A stretch of 64,000 bases of DNA, from assembly GCF_001552135.1 (NCBI RefSeq), contig NZ_BCQP01000004.1, forward strand, positions 124,001 through 188,000, read 5' to 3'. Numbering within the stretch: position 1 is the first letter of the stretch; every line of letters starts with the position of its first letter. This stretch comes from Actinomadura chibensis NBRC 106107 (GTDB taxonomy: Bacteria > Actinomycetota > Actinomycetes > Streptosporangiales > Streptosporangiaceae). A model generated the notes under the pieces. The model made no database searches. It had not been told where the DNA came from and was given only the letters and a program-made list of their open reading frames with translations. This document shows positions 41,615-50,216 of the stretch, in pieces. The translations under genes and the position numbers were made by a program.

Positions 41615-42532
41615 ATGGCCAGGACGCGCTATGCCTCCGACCGGGGGCTGACCTCGCGGATGCTCGTGACGATGTTCCTGCTGGGGCTGGTGTACGTCGT
41701 CTTCGTGGGGGCGTTCTTCGTCTTCGTGCCGCAGTGGGCCTTCGTCGCGCTCGCCATCGCGGTCGTGTTCCTGCTGGCCCAGTACTTCTTCTCGGACCGG
41801 ATGACGCTCTTCGCCATGCACGGCCGGGTCGTCACCCCGGACGAGGCGCCCGAGCTGCACGGCGTGATCGACCGCATCTGCGCGATGTCGGACGCGCCGA
41901 AGCCGCGGGTCGCGATCGCCGACACCGACGTGCCGAACGCGTTCGCCACCGGGCGCAACCAGAAGAAGGCCGTCGTCTGCGTCACCACGGGGCTGCTCCG
42001 CAGGCTCGACCCCGTCGAGCTGGAGGGCGTCCTCGCGCACGAGATGGCGCACGTCGCGCACAAGGACGTCGCGGTCATGACGATCGCGTCGTTCCTCGGC
42101 ATCTGCGCGGGCCTGATCACCCGGTTCGGCCTGCAGATGGGGCTGTGGGGCGGGTTCAGCCGCCGCAGCAACGACCAGAACACCGGGCTGATCCTGCTCG
42201 CCGTGGTCGCGGCCAGCGCCCTCGCCTACGCGGTCAGCTTCCTGCTCACCCGCGCGCTGTCGCGGTACCGCGAGCTGTCCGCCGACCGGGCCGCCGCGCT
42301 GCTCACCGGACGCCCGTCCGCGCTCGCCAGCGCGCTGACGAAGGTGACCGGGGAGATCGCGCGGATCCCGACCAACGACCTGCGGTCCGCGCAGGCGTTC
42401 AACGCGTTCTTCTTCACTCCGGCGCTCGGCAGGGGCTTCAGCGTCTCGTCGCTGTTCTCCACGCACCCGACGCTCGACAAGCGGCTCGCGCAGCTCTCGA
42501 AGATCTCCGCCGAGCTCAGCAGGGGAGTCTGA
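41615..42532 (+). CDS. htpX: HtpX-like M48 zinc metalloprotease, copy 1
   Basis: 305 residues. N-terminal membrane helices (MLVTMFLLGLVYVVFVGAFF, FVALAIAVVFLLAQYFF), then the zinc site HEMAHVAHKD (HExxH) near residue 145 and two more helices. The third ligand Glu is in YRELSADRAAALLTG. Inner-membrane quality-control protease. It ends four bases before pspAB. The 124 bases before it hold AAAAACCGGG-like sequence but no clear promoter. Confidence 0.94.
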   Translation: MARTRYASDRGLTSRMLVTMFLLGLVYVVFVGAFFVFVPQWAFVALAIAVVFLLAQYFFSDRMTLFAMHGRVVTPDEAPELHGVIDRICAMSDAPKPRVAIADTDVPNAFATGRNQKKAVVCVTTGLLRRLDPVELEGVLAHEMAHVAHKDVAVMTIASFLGICAGLITRFGLQMGLWGGFSRRSNDQNTGLILLAVVAASALAYAVSFLLTRALSRYRELSADRAAALLTGRPSALASALTKVTGEIARIPTNDLRSAQAFNAFFFTPALGRGFSVSSLFSTHPTLDKRLAQLSKISAELSRGV

Positions 42533-42535
42533 TCC

Positions 42536-43105
42536 GTGGGTTTCCTCGACACCCTCCTCGGGCGGTCCAAGCCCGCGAAACCCGACCTCGACCAGTTGTT
42601 CGCGCTGTCGTCGGCCGCGATCACGCTGGAGGCGGGGACGGGCTTCACCCCCACCGGGCAGGGCTCGGTGTGCTTCCGCGCGGCGGAGGGCGGCGCGTTC
42701 GCGCGGCTGCAGCGCGACGTCCAGGAGCTGCTGGACGCCGACCAGGGCCCGAAGGTCGAGATCAGCGACGACAAGTACGGCTACACGTGGCTGCTCGCGA
42801 CGCACCGCCCGGACGAGCTGCCCGACCTCGTCACCGACCTGCACGCGGTGAACTCGACGCTGGAGTCCGGCGGGTTCGGCCCGCACCTGCTGTGCTCGCT
42901 CGCCGGGTTCCGCGGGCCGGACGGGCAGCGGCTCGCGCTCGTCTACCTGTACAAGCGCGGCACGTTCTACCCGTTCGCCCCGCTGCCGGGGGAGAAGCGC
43001 GACAACGCGCTGGAGCTGCAGGTGCGCGGCGCGGTCGGCGCCGACCTGCCGTTCGAGGACGACCTCGGCCGCTGGTTCCCCGTCTGGGGCGCCCCCGGCC
43101 TGTGA
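42536..43105 (+). CDS. pspAB: PspA-associated protein PspAB, copy 1
   Basis: 189 residues from the GTG at 42536. MGFLDTLLGRSKPAKPDLDQ, then FALSSAAITLEAGTGFTPTG, SDDKYGYTWLLATHRPDELP and LVYLYKRGTFYPFAPLPG mark PspAB, a conserved neighbour of HtpX in actinobacterial Psp operons. No catalytic motif seen; likely cytosolic adaptor. Three bases separate it from htpX. Confidence 0.9.
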   Translation: MGFLDTLLGRSKPAKPDLDQLFALSSAAITLEAGTGFTPTGQGSVCFRAAEGGAFARLQRDVQELLDADQGPKVEISDDKYGYTWLLATHRPDELPDLVTDLHAVNSTLESGGFGPHLLCSLAGFRGPDGQRLALVYLYKRGTFYPFAPLPGEKRDNALELQVRGAVGADLPFEDDLGRWFPVWGAPGL

Positions 43106-43173
43106 CCGCCCCGTCACCGCGGTCTGTGTCATGAGACGCTGACCCCGGCGCGGGAACGTTCTAACGTCCGGCC

Positions 43174-44088
43174 ATGGCGCCCTCCGATCCACCTGACTCG
43201 GGGCTGGCCTGGCGGATGCTCGCCACGGCCGCCCTGGTCGCGCTCGTGTACGCGGGCGCCGTCCTGCCCGCGTTCCTGGCCGGGCCGGTCTGGGGCGCGC
43301 TGGCGGTGGCGGCGGCGCTGGCCGTCGCGGTCTGCTCGGTGCGCGCCGCCGACCGGCTCGCCCTGTACGCCATGGACGCCCGGCTCGTCACGGCCCGGGA
43401 CGAGCCGGAGCTGCACGCCGTGCTCGACCGGCTGTGCATGTCGTCGGGCCTGCCGAAGCCGCGGCTCGCCGTCTCCGGCCGGGACCTGCCGAACGCGTTC
43501 GCCGCCGGGTCCGGCCCCGCGTCGGCCGTCGTGTGCGTGACCGAGGGGCTGCGGGCCCGGCTGGAGCCGGCCGAGGTCGCCGCCGTCCTCGCCCACGAGA
43601 CCGCGCACGTCGCCAACCGGGACGTGCTCGTCACGGCCGTCGCGTCCTTCCCCGGCCTGTGCGCGGGCCTGTTCCTGCGCTGGTGGACCGGCCTGCTCAC
43701 CGGACGCGGCAGGCGCGGCGCCGGACGCGCGGCCGCCCTGGTCTGCGGCGCCGTCCTGCTGCCGCTCGGCGCCGCCGCGACCGTGCTGGGCGTCGCGGGG
43801 ACGCTGCTCGGGCTCGCGCTGTCCCGGCACCGGGAGCTGTGCGCCGACGCGACCGGGGCGCTGCTGACCGGGCGCCCCGCCGACCTCGCGGCCGCGCTCG
43901 GCAAGGTCCACGCGGGGATGCGGGACGCCTCCCGCGGCGACCGCCGGGCGCTGCGCCCGGTGAGCGCCCGCTGCGTGGCGGCGGCGGACGGCGGCGGGGC
44001 GCTCGGCCTGCTGTCCAGCCATCCGACGCTGGAGCGGCGGACCGAGCGGCTCGCGGCCCTGTCCTTCCGGTTCGAGAGCGGCGGCTGA
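43174..44088 (+). CDS. HtpX-like M48 metalloprotease, copy 2
   Basis: 304 residues, clear paralogue of copy 1 (SGLPKPRLAVSGRDLPNAFA against SDAPKPRVAIADTDVPNAFA). The zinc site is HETAHVANRD and the Glu ligand lies in HRELCADATGALLTGRP. Membrane helices are at similar places (WRMLATAALVALVYAGAVLP). More GC-rich and more diverged than copy 1. It begins 68 bases after the first pspAB and ends one base before the second, so the pair was duplicated as a unit. Confidence 0.9.
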   Translation: MAPSDPPDSGLAWRMLATAALVALVYAGAVLPAFLAGPVWGALAVAAALAVAVCSVRAADRLALYAMDARLVTARDEPELHAVLDRLCMSSGLPKPRLAVSGRDLPNAFAAGSGPASAVVCVTEGLRARLEPAEVAAVLAHETAHVANRDVLVTAVASFPGLCAGLFLRWWTGLLTGRGRRGAGRAAALVCGAVLLPLGAAATVLGVAGTLLGLALSRHRELCADATGALLTGRPADLAAALGKVHAGMRDASRGDRRALRPVSARCVAAADGGGALGLLSSHPTLERRTERLAALSFRFESGG

Positions 44089-44089
44089 C

Positions 44090-44701
44090 GTGCGGCTCCC
44101 GGCCGGGCCGCGCGGCCGTGCCGCGCCCGGCCCGCCCGACCTCGACCGGCTGTTCGGCGTCCCGCCCGCGGCGGCGGCGCTGGCGGCGGCGACGGGGTTC
44201 GTCCCGTCCGGGGAGGCGGGGGTCTGCCACCGCCTCGTGGAGGGCGGGCCGTTCGGCGCGTTCGGCCGCGCGCAGCGCGACGTCGCCCGGCTGCTCGCCG
44301 GGGACGGGGCCCGCGCCACGGGACTGAGCGCGAGCCCGCACGGCTGGGGCTGGGTGCGCGTCACCCGCTCCCCGGACGACCTCGACCGCCTGGTCGCCGA
44401 CCTGCACGTCGTCTGCGCCACGCTCACCGCCGCCGGGTACGGCGCCTACCTGCTGTGCTCGGCGGTCGCGTTCCGGCGCGACGGCGACCGGCAGCGCTGC
44501 GCCCTCGTCCACGCGCCGGGCCGGGGGACGTTCTACCCCTACGCGCCGCGCCCGTCCGGCGAGCCGGGGACGGTCCGCCGCGACAACACGGTCGAGACGC
44601 GCGTCCGGGAGGCGCTGGAGGGCGAGCTGCCGATCGAGCCCGACCGGGCCCGCTGGTTCCCCGTCCCGGACGCCCCCGGCCTCTCACCCCCGGCCGGCTA
44701 G
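44090..44701 (+). CDS. PspAB paralogue, copy 2
   Basis: 203 residues from the GTG at 44090. It lines up with copy 1: PPDLDRLFGVPPAAAALAAA with KPDLDQLFALSSAAITLEAG, ATGFVPSGEAGVCHRLVEGG, LVADLHVVCATLTAAGYGAY and GRGTFYPYAPRPSGEPG. The start is longer and richer in Gly/Ala/Pro. The stop TAG shares its bases with the stop of the convergent nadA (CTAG at 44698-44701). Confidence 0.85.
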   Translation: MRLPAGPRGRAAPGPPDLDRLFGVPPAAAALAAATGFVPSGEAGVCHRLVEGGPFGAFGRAQRDVARLLAGDGARATGLSASPHGWGWVRVTRSPDDLDRLVADLHVVCATLTAAGYGAYLLCSAVAFRRDGDRQRCALVHAPGRGTFYPYAPRPSGEPGTVRRDNTVETRVREALEGELPIEPDRARWFPVPDAPGLSPPAG

Positions 44702-45852
44702 GGGAGGGCGAGCATCCGGTCGAGGGCGGCGCGGGCGTGGCGGGCGGTGTCCGGGTCCACCTCGATGACGTTCTCGACCCGTCCGGCGGCGAGCGACTCC
44801 AGCGACAGGACGAGGTGCGGCAGGTCGATGCGGTTCATCGTCGAGCAGTAGCAGACGGTCTTGTCGAGGAACATCACGTTCTTGTCCGGGTGGGCGTTCG
44901 CCAGCCGCCGGACGAGGTTCAGCTCCGTCCCGACCGCCCAGGACGACCCGGGCTCGGCGGCCTCGATCGCCTTGATGATGTACTCGGTCGAGCCGATCTG
45001 GTCCGCCGCCGTGACGACCTCGTGCCTGCACTCGGGGTGCACCAGGACGTTCACGCCGGGGACGCGGGCCCGGACGTCGTCCACCGACTCCCTGGTGAAC
45101 CGGCCGTGCACCGAGCAGTGCCCCCGCCAGAGGATCATCCTCGCGTCCCGGATCCGGCCCGGCGTCAGGCCGCCGTCGCGGCGGTGCGGGCTGTAGACGA
45201 CGCAGTCGTCCAGCGAGAAGCCCATCTCCAGGACGGCGGTGTTGCGCCCGAGGTGCTGGTCGGGCAGGAACAGGACCTTCTTGCCCTTGGAGTACGCCCA
45301 GTCCAGGGCGCGCTTGGCGTTGGACGACGTGCACACCACGCCGCCGTGCCGCCCGACGAAGCCCTTGATGTCGGCGGAGGAGTTCATGTAGGTCACCGGG
45401 ACGACGTCGTCGGCGACGCCCGCGTCCTCCAGGACCTCCCAGCACTCCTCGACCTGGTCGAACGTCGCCATGTCCGCCATCGAGCAGCCCGCGCCGAGGT
45501 CGGGCAGGATCACCCGCTGGTGGGCGGCGGTCAGGATGTCGGCGGACTCGGCCATGAAGTGCACGCCGCAGAACATGATGTAGTCGGCCTCGGGACGCGC
45601 CGCCGCCTTCTGCGCGAGCTTGAACGAGTCGCCGGTGACGTCGGCGAACTGGATGACCTCGTCGCGCTGGTAGTGGTGGCCGAGCACGAACACCCGGTCG
45701 CCGAGGGCGGCCTTGGCGGCGCGGGCGCGCTCGACCAGCGCCGGGTCGGAGGCGGGCGGCAGCTCGCCGGGACAGTCCACGCCGCGCTCGCTGGCCGGGT
45801 CGGATCCGCTGCCGAGCAGCAGCAGAGGAAGGTCACGCACTGGGGTGGTCAC
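44698..45852 (-). CDS. nadA: Quinolinate synthase
   Basis: 384 residues. It makes quinolinate from iminoaspartate and dihydroxyacetone phosphate, the first committed step of NAD synthesis here, using a [4Fe-4S] cluster. Three cluster Cys are in MFCGVHFMAE, HPECRHEV and the CYCSTMNRIDL region. VFVLGHHYQRDEVIQFADVT, GCSMADMA and YMNSSADIKGFVGRHGGVVC are family lines. Full length, of the longer actinobacterial form. Standing alone without nadB/nadC next to it, unlike many actinobacteria. Confidence 0.95.
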   Translation of the reverse strand: MTTPVRDLPLLLLGSGSDPASERGVDCPGELPPASDPALVERARAAKAALGDRVFVLGHHYQRDEVIQFADVTGDSFKLAQKAAARPEADYIMFCGVHFMAESADILTAAHQRVILPDLGAGCSMADMATFDQVEECWEVLEDAGVADDVVPVTYMNSSADIKGFVGRHGGVVCTSSNAKRALDWAYSKGKKVLFLPDQHLGRNTAVLEMGFSLDDCVVYSPHRRDGGLTPGRIRDARMILWRGHCSVHGRFTRESVDDVRARVPGVNVLVHPECRHEVVTAADQIGSTEYIIKAIEAAEPGSSWAVGTELNLVRRLANAHPDKNVMFLDKTVCYCSTMNRIDLPHLVLSLESLAAGRVENVIEVDPDTARHARAALDRMLALP

Positions 45853-46091
45853 GGCCTCTCCCTTCGCGGCGAGGGCTTATCGTCGCTTTGACGACTAATG
45901 ATGGCACATCCCCGGACGTACCGGCGTGTGACGTAGACCGCACCGTTCCAGGGCGTTAGACGCGGGCGAGAAGCGGAATGGCCTTGTAGCGAGGTACGTT
46001 GTCCTACGGGAAGGGGCGTGCGACGACGTCCTGGAGGACAAGCGACAGTCCGCCGCAGCGTGCGGCGCAGCGAGACCCGGGAGCTGAACAC

Positions 46092-46454
46092 ATGACGGTT
46101 TCAGGCGAGACCACGCAGGAGACCACGCAGCAGGGCGTCGTCCTCACCGACGCCGCCGCCGAGAAGGCCAGGGGCCTGCTCGCGCAGGAGGGCCGCGACG
46201 ACCTTGCGCTGCGTGTCGCCGTGCAGCCGGGCGGCTGCTCCGGCCTGATCTACCAGCTCTTCTTCGACGAGCGGGAGATGGACGGCGACCTCGTCCAGGA
46301 CTTCAACGGCCTCGACGTGCGCGTCGACCGGATGAGCGCCCCGTACCTGACCGGCGCCACCATCGACTTCGTCGACTCGATCGAGAAGCAGGGCTTCACG
46401 ATCGACAACCCGAACGCGTCGGGTTCCTGCGCCTGCGGCGACTCCTTCAACTGA
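46092..46454 (+). CDS. erpA: Iron-sulfur cluster insertion protein (HesB/IscA type)
   Basis: 120 residues from the ATG at 46092 (MTVSGETTQETTQQG); an upstream in-frame start would add unrelated residues. The three cluster-binding Cys are in VQPGGCSGLIYQL and GSCACGDSF. It delivers [4Fe-4S] clusters to apo-proteins such as LipA and NadA, both encoded in this window. A hairpin terminator follows. The same gene order, next to adoK and ctaC, occurs in mycobacteria. Confidence 0.93.
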   Translation: MTVSGETTQETTQQGVVLTDAAAEKARGLLAQEGRDDLALRVAVQPGGCSGLIYQLFFDEREMDGDLVQDFNGLDVRVDRMSAPYLTGATIDFVDSIEKQGFTIDNPNASGSCACGDSFN

Positions 46455-46480
46455 GCGAGCCCGACTGGGCGAGCCCCGGG

Positions 46481-46517
46481 CGGGGCGGCGCCGGGCCACG
46501 GGTCCGGCGCCGCCCCG
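46481..46517 (+). terminator. Hairpin terminator after erpA
   Basis: CGGGGCGGCGCCGG (46481-46494) pairs with CCGGCGCCGCCCCG (46504-46517) across a nine-base loop, a perfect 14-pair stem 27 bases after the erpA stop. Confidence 0.75.
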
Positions 46518-46601
46518 TTCGGGCGCCGGGCTGCGCACCGGCCGCGACGTGTGGTGCGATGGGGAGTACTGTTCGACGACCACCACGAGGAGAGCGACGC
46601 C

Positions 46602-47588
46602 GTGCGCATCGCCGTGACCGGTTCCATCGCGACCGACCATCTGATGACCTTCCCCGGGAAGTTCACCGACCAGTTCATCCCCGACCAGCTGGACCGGGTG
46701 TCGCTGTCCTTCCTGGTGGACGAGCTGGAGATCCGCCGCGGCGGGATCGCCGCCAACATCTGCTTCGGGATGGGGAGCCTCGGCAAGGAGTCGATCCTCG
46801 TCGGCTCCGTCGGCGACGACTTCGCCGACTACCGCTCCTGGCTCGAACGGCACGCGGTCGACACGGCGTCCGTGCACGTGTCGGAGATCCACCACACCGC
46901 CCGGTTCCTGTGCACCACCGACCAGGACCAGAACCAGATCGCCACGTTCTACGCGGGCGCGATGAGCGAGGCCCGCTCGATCGAGCTGCGGCCGGTCGCC
47001 GACCGCGTCGGCGGGCTCGACCTCGTCGTGATCAGCCCCAACGACCCCGAGGCGATGCTGCGGCACACCGACGAGTGCCGCGGCCGCGGGCTGCCGTTCG
47101 CCGCCGACCCGTCCCAGCAGCTCGCCCGGATGGAGGGCGCCGACGTCCGCCGCCTCATCGACGGCGCCGCGTACCTGTTCAGCAACGAGTACGAGAAGGC
47201 CCTCGCCGAGGAGAAGACCGGCTGGACGAGCGAGGAGATCCTGTCCCGCGTCGGCGTCCGCGTCACCACGCTCGGCGCGAAGGGCGTCGTCATCGACCGC
47301 GAGGGCGAGCCGGGGCTGCACGTGCCCTGCGTCCCGGTCACCGACGTCGCCGACCCGACCGGCGTCGGCGACGCGTTCCGCGCCGGGTTCCTGTCGGCGA
47401 CCGCGTGGGGGCTGCCGCTCGAACGCGCCGCCCAGGTCGGCAACGCCATCGCCGCGCACGCGCTCGAAGCCGCCGGGCCGCAGGAGTACACGCTCGGCCG
47501 CCGCGCGTTCCTCGACCGGTTCACCGCCGCCTACGGCGCGTCCGCCGCCGCGGAGATCGAGCCGCACATCGCCTGCCCCAACCCGTAG
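46602..47588 (+). CDS. adoK: PfkB-family kinase, probable adenosine kinase
   Basis: 328 residues from the GTG at 46602 (VRIAVTGSIATDHLMTFPGK), behind AGGAGAG; the family fold starts exactly here. PfkB signatures: GGIAANICFGMGSLGKESIL, VGSVGDDFADYRSWL and the ATP/catalytic site VADPTGVGDAFRAGFLSATA with the general-base Asp. Context next to erpA and ctaC is that of mycobacterial adoK (the actinobacterial adenosine kinase related to ribokinases), so adenosine is the likely substrate for purine salvage; a different sugar or nucleoside cannot be excluded. Confidence 0.85.
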   Translation: MRIAVTGSIATDHLMTFPGKFTDQFIPDQLDRVSLSFLVDELEIRRGGIAANICFGMGSLGKESILVGSVGDDFADYRSWLERHAVDTASVHVSEIHHTARFLCTTDQDQNQIATFYAGAMSEARSIELRPVADRVGGLDLVVISPNDPEAMLRHTDECRGRGLPFAADPSQQLARMEGADVRRLIDGAAYLFSNEYEKALAEEKTGWTSEEILSRVGVRVTTLGAKGVVIDREGEPGLHVPCVPVTDVADPTGVGDAFRAGFLSATAWGLPLERAAQVGNAIAAHALEAAGPQEYTLGRRAFLDRFTAAYGASAAAEIEPHIACPNP

Positions 47589-47599
47589 GCCGCGACATG

Positions 47600-47633
47600 A
47601 AGAGGGGCCGCGCCGGACGGCGCGGCCCCTCTT
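47600..47633. terminator. Strong bidirectional hairpin terminator
   Basis: AAGAGGGGCCGCGCC (47600-47614), loop GGAC and GGCGCGGCCCCTCTT (47619-47633) form a perfect 15-pair stem followed by CTTTC, between convergent adoK and the TusA-like gene. Confidence 0.88.
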
Positions 47634-47660
47634 CTTTCGGGCTCAGCAGGTGTTTCGGGC

Positions 47661-47969
47661 TCAGTACGTGCGGCGGATGTGGAAGCCCCAGCCGCCCTGC
47701 TGGAGCGTCTCCTCCCAGACGAAGTCCTGCGACTTCATGCGGCACCAGGCCGGGACGTCGGTCCGGGCGGCGGCGTCGTCGGCGAGGACGGCCACGACCT
47801 GCCCGACCGGCACCTCCCGGATCCGCTCCGCCAGCATGATGATCGGGATCGGGCACTTGCGGCCGAGGGCGTCGATGACGAGCACCGGCGGCGGGCCCGG
47901 CGACGCTTCGGCGGGCGGCGGCGGGGCGCCCGGCGCGGCCCCGTTCTTGGCGCGGCCTCTGAACCTCAT
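47661..47969 (-). CDS. TusA-family sulfur carrier
   Basis: 102 residues. IDALGRKCPIPIIMLAERIR carries the active Cys-Pro pair of TusA/SirA proteins, then VGQVVAVLADDAAARTDVPA and the closing FHIRRTY complete the small alpha/beta fold. It accepts persulfide sulfur and passes it on. Overlaps the cysteine desulfurase by four bases, so the pair forms a donor-carrier unit. The final acceptor (tRNA thiolation, cofactor or protein) is not evident. The N-terminal 25 residues are Pro/Ala-rich. Confidence 0.9.
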   Translation of the reverse strand: MRFRGRAKNGAAPGAPPPPAEASPGPPPVLVIDALGRKCPIPIIMLAERIREVPVGQVVAVLADDAAARTDVPAWCRMKSQDFVWEETLQQGGWGFHIRRTY

Positions 47970-49261
47970 GGGCGCGACCGCCTCCCTGTCTCGAAGGTGC
48001 TCGGGTCCGAGCCGTCCGCCGCCGGGTCGCCCGGAGCCGGGCCACCCGGCGCCGGTGCGTTCGGCGTCGGGTCGTTCAGCGTCGTCCGGCGGAGCCGGGC
48101 GACGACGTCCGGAAGGGCGGCGAGGAACCGGTCCACGTCGTCCGCGCGGACGTCACGCGGCAGCGATACCCGCACGTTCCCATGGGTAATCACTCCCATC
48201 GCCTCCAGCACGTGACTGGGACGCAGCGTATCCGCCGTGCACGAGCTTCCGGACGAAACGGCGAAACCCAGCCTGTCCAGTTCGGTCAGCAGAGCCTCGC
48301 CCTCCACGTAGAGGCACGAGAACGTGACCAGGTGCGGCAGCCGCCGCACCGGGTCGCCCACCACCTGGACGTCGGGGACCGTCCGGGGGACCTCGGCGCG
48401 GATCCGGTCGACGAGCGCGGACAGGCGCGGCGCCTCCGCCTCCATCTCCGCCCGGTACGCCTCCAGCGCGGCGGCCGCCGCGACGACGGCGGGGACGTTC
48501 TCGAACCCGGGGACGCGGCGCCGCTCCCGCTCGTCGTCCGGCAGCGGCGACCGCCACCGGACGCCCTTGCGGACGGCGAGCACCCCGACCCCCGCGGGCC
48601 CGCCCCACTTGTGCGCGCTGCCCGCGAGCAGCGACCAGCCGTCCGGGACGTCCGCCCGGCCGAGGGACTGCGCGGCGTCCACGAACAGCGGGACCCCCGC
48701 GTCCTGGCACACTTCCGCGACCTCCGCCACCGGCTGGACGGTCCCGACCTCGTGGTTGGCGGACTGGAGGCAGGCGAGCGCGGTGTCCGGGCGCAGCGCG
48801 GCGGCGAACTCCGCCGGGTCGGCGCGGCCGGTCCCGTCGACGCCGACGACCGTCACCTCGCCGCCCTCGCGCTCGTGCGCCTCCGCCGCGTGCAGGACGC
48901 TGGAGTGCTCCACCGCGGACACGACGAGATGCCGCCCGGTCCGGCGGCGCGCCCGGAGCCCCCCGAGGACCGCCAGGTGCACCGCCTGGGTGCCGGACGA
49001 GGTGAACGACACCTCGTCCGCCCGCGCGCCGAGGACCCCGGCCGTCCGGGCGCGGGCCCGGTCGAGGAGGACGCGGGCGCCGCGGGCCGTCCCGTACAGC
49101 CGGGCCGGGTCGGCCCAGCCCGCGTCGAGCGCCTCCAGCAGCGCCGCCCGGCCCGCCGGGTGCGGCGGCTCGGTCGAGGCGGCGTCGAAATAGGCGCCGA
49201 AACGGGCGGCGCCCGGATGGGCGGCGTCGCGGTGGACGCCGGGCGTGCTCGGTTCGGCCAC
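47966..49261 (-). CDS. Cysteine desulfurase (NifS/IscS-like)
   Basis: 431 residues. PLP lysine in LLAGSAHKWGGPAGVGVLAV; LFVDAAQSLGRADVP; the active-site Cys loop FAVSSGSSCTADTLRPSHVL; VITHGNVRVSLPRDV near the end. It releases sulfur from cysteine as persulfide, most likely to the TusA-like protein encoded in the overlapping gene. A Pro/Gly-rich tail (about 400-431) is extra. Not next to suf genes, so a role distinct from the housekeeping Suf pathway is likely. Confidence 0.93.
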   Translation of the reverse strand: MAEPSTPGVHRDAAHPGAARFGAYFDAASTEPPHPAGRAALLEALDAGWADPARLYGTARGARVLLDRARARTAGVLGARADEVSFTSSGTQAVHLAVLGGLRARRRTGRHLVVSAVEHSSVLHAAEAHEREGGEVTVVGVDGTGRADPAEFAAALRPDTALACLQSANHEVGTVQPVAEVAEVCQDAGVPLFVDAAQSLGRADVPDGWSLLAGSAHKWGGPAGVGVLAVRKGVRWRSPLPDDERERRRVPGFENVPAVVAAAAALEAYRAEMEAEAPRLSALVDRIRAEVPRTVPDVQVVGDPVRRLPHLVTFSCLYVEGEALLTELDRLGFAVSSGSSCTADTLRPSHVLEAMGVITHGNVRVSLPRDVRADDVDRFLAALPDVVARLRRTTLNDPTPNAPAPGGPAPGDPAADGSDPSTFETGRRSRP

Positions 49262-49388
49262 GCGGAAACACTAACCGGGCACCCGATCGGGGGTTGCGGC
49301 GCCCCTCGCGCTAGTGTGTCCACCACACGTGTGACAACTGATCTCTCCGCCCGGCAGCCCGGGCTTTCATCCGTGGGGAAGGCATTCC

Positions 49389-50216
49389 GTGAGTCCGACC
49401 CGCTCTAGGGAGCGGCGTACGCCTGTGCGCAGTCGCCGCGCATTGAAGAGCGCCGGCGCGCTGGTGCTGCTGGCGTCGACCGCGACCGCGTGCAGCGGCA
49501 GCCGCCTCGGCCTGCCCGAGCCGATCAGCGTGCAGGGCGAGCGCATGCTCCACCTGTGGCAGGGCTCCTGGATCGCGGCGTTCGCGGTCGGGGGCGTCGT
49601 CTGGGGCCTGATCATCTGGGCGGTGCTGTTCCACCGCAAGCGCTCCAACGACCTGCCGCCGCAGGTCCGCTACAACATGCCGATCGAGATCCTGTACACG
49701 GCGGTCCCGTTCGTCATCATCGCGGTCCTGTTCTACTTCACCGCGCGGGACGAGAACTTCGTCGAGAAGACCACCGACAATCCCGCGGTGACCGTCGACG
49801 TGACGGGCTTCCAGTGGAGCTGGCAGTTCGACTACAAGGAGAAGGACGCCGCGGGGCAGGAGAAGCTCGCCGCGCGCGTCGTCGGGCAGCCGGTCGCGCC
49901 GAACGGCCCGGCCCCCGCCAAGCCGGTGATGACGATCCCCACGGGCAAGACGGTCCGCGTCCGGCTCCACTCCAACGACGTCATCCACTCGTTCTGGGTC
50001 CCGGCGCTGATCTACAAGAAGGACGTCATGCCGGGCTACACCAACGAGTTCGAGTTCACCGCGAACAAGACCGGCGTCTATGAGGGCCGCTGCGCCGAGC
50101 TCTGCGGCGTCGACCACAGCCGGATGCTGTTCCAGCTCAAGGTCGTGACTCCCGACCAGTACGCCAAGTTCATCGCCGATTCGAAGGCCGCTCTGGCCGC
50201 GGGAGGTGCCCAGTGA
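49389..50216 (+). CDS. ctaC: Cytochrome c oxidase subunit II
   Basis: 275 residues, GTG start. Lipobox-like ASTATAC suggests a lipid anchor, then two transmembrane helices (about 55-75 and 95-115; [37 protein letters not shown]). The CuA domain has all ligands: [10 protein letters not shown] (His) and [12 protein letters not shown] (two Cys, Glu, His, Met). [12 protein letters not shown] is the electron-entry Trp region. It accepts electrons from the cytochrome bc1 complex for aa3 oxidase. Its stop overlaps the GTG of ctaD. Confidence 0.97.
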   Translation: MSPTRSRERRTPVRSRRALKSAGALVLLASTATACSGSRLGLPEPISVQGERMLHLWQGSWIAAFAVGGVVWGLIIWAVLFHRKRSNDLPPQVRYNMPIEILYTAVPFVIIAVLFYFTARDENFVEKTTDNPAVTVDVTGFQWSWQFDYKEKDAAGQEKLAARVVGQPVAPNGPAPAKPVMTIPTGKTVRVRLHSNDVIHSFWVPALIYKKDVMPGYTNEFEFTANKTGVYEGRCAELCGVDHSRMLFQLKVVTPDQYAKFIADSKAALAAGGAQ

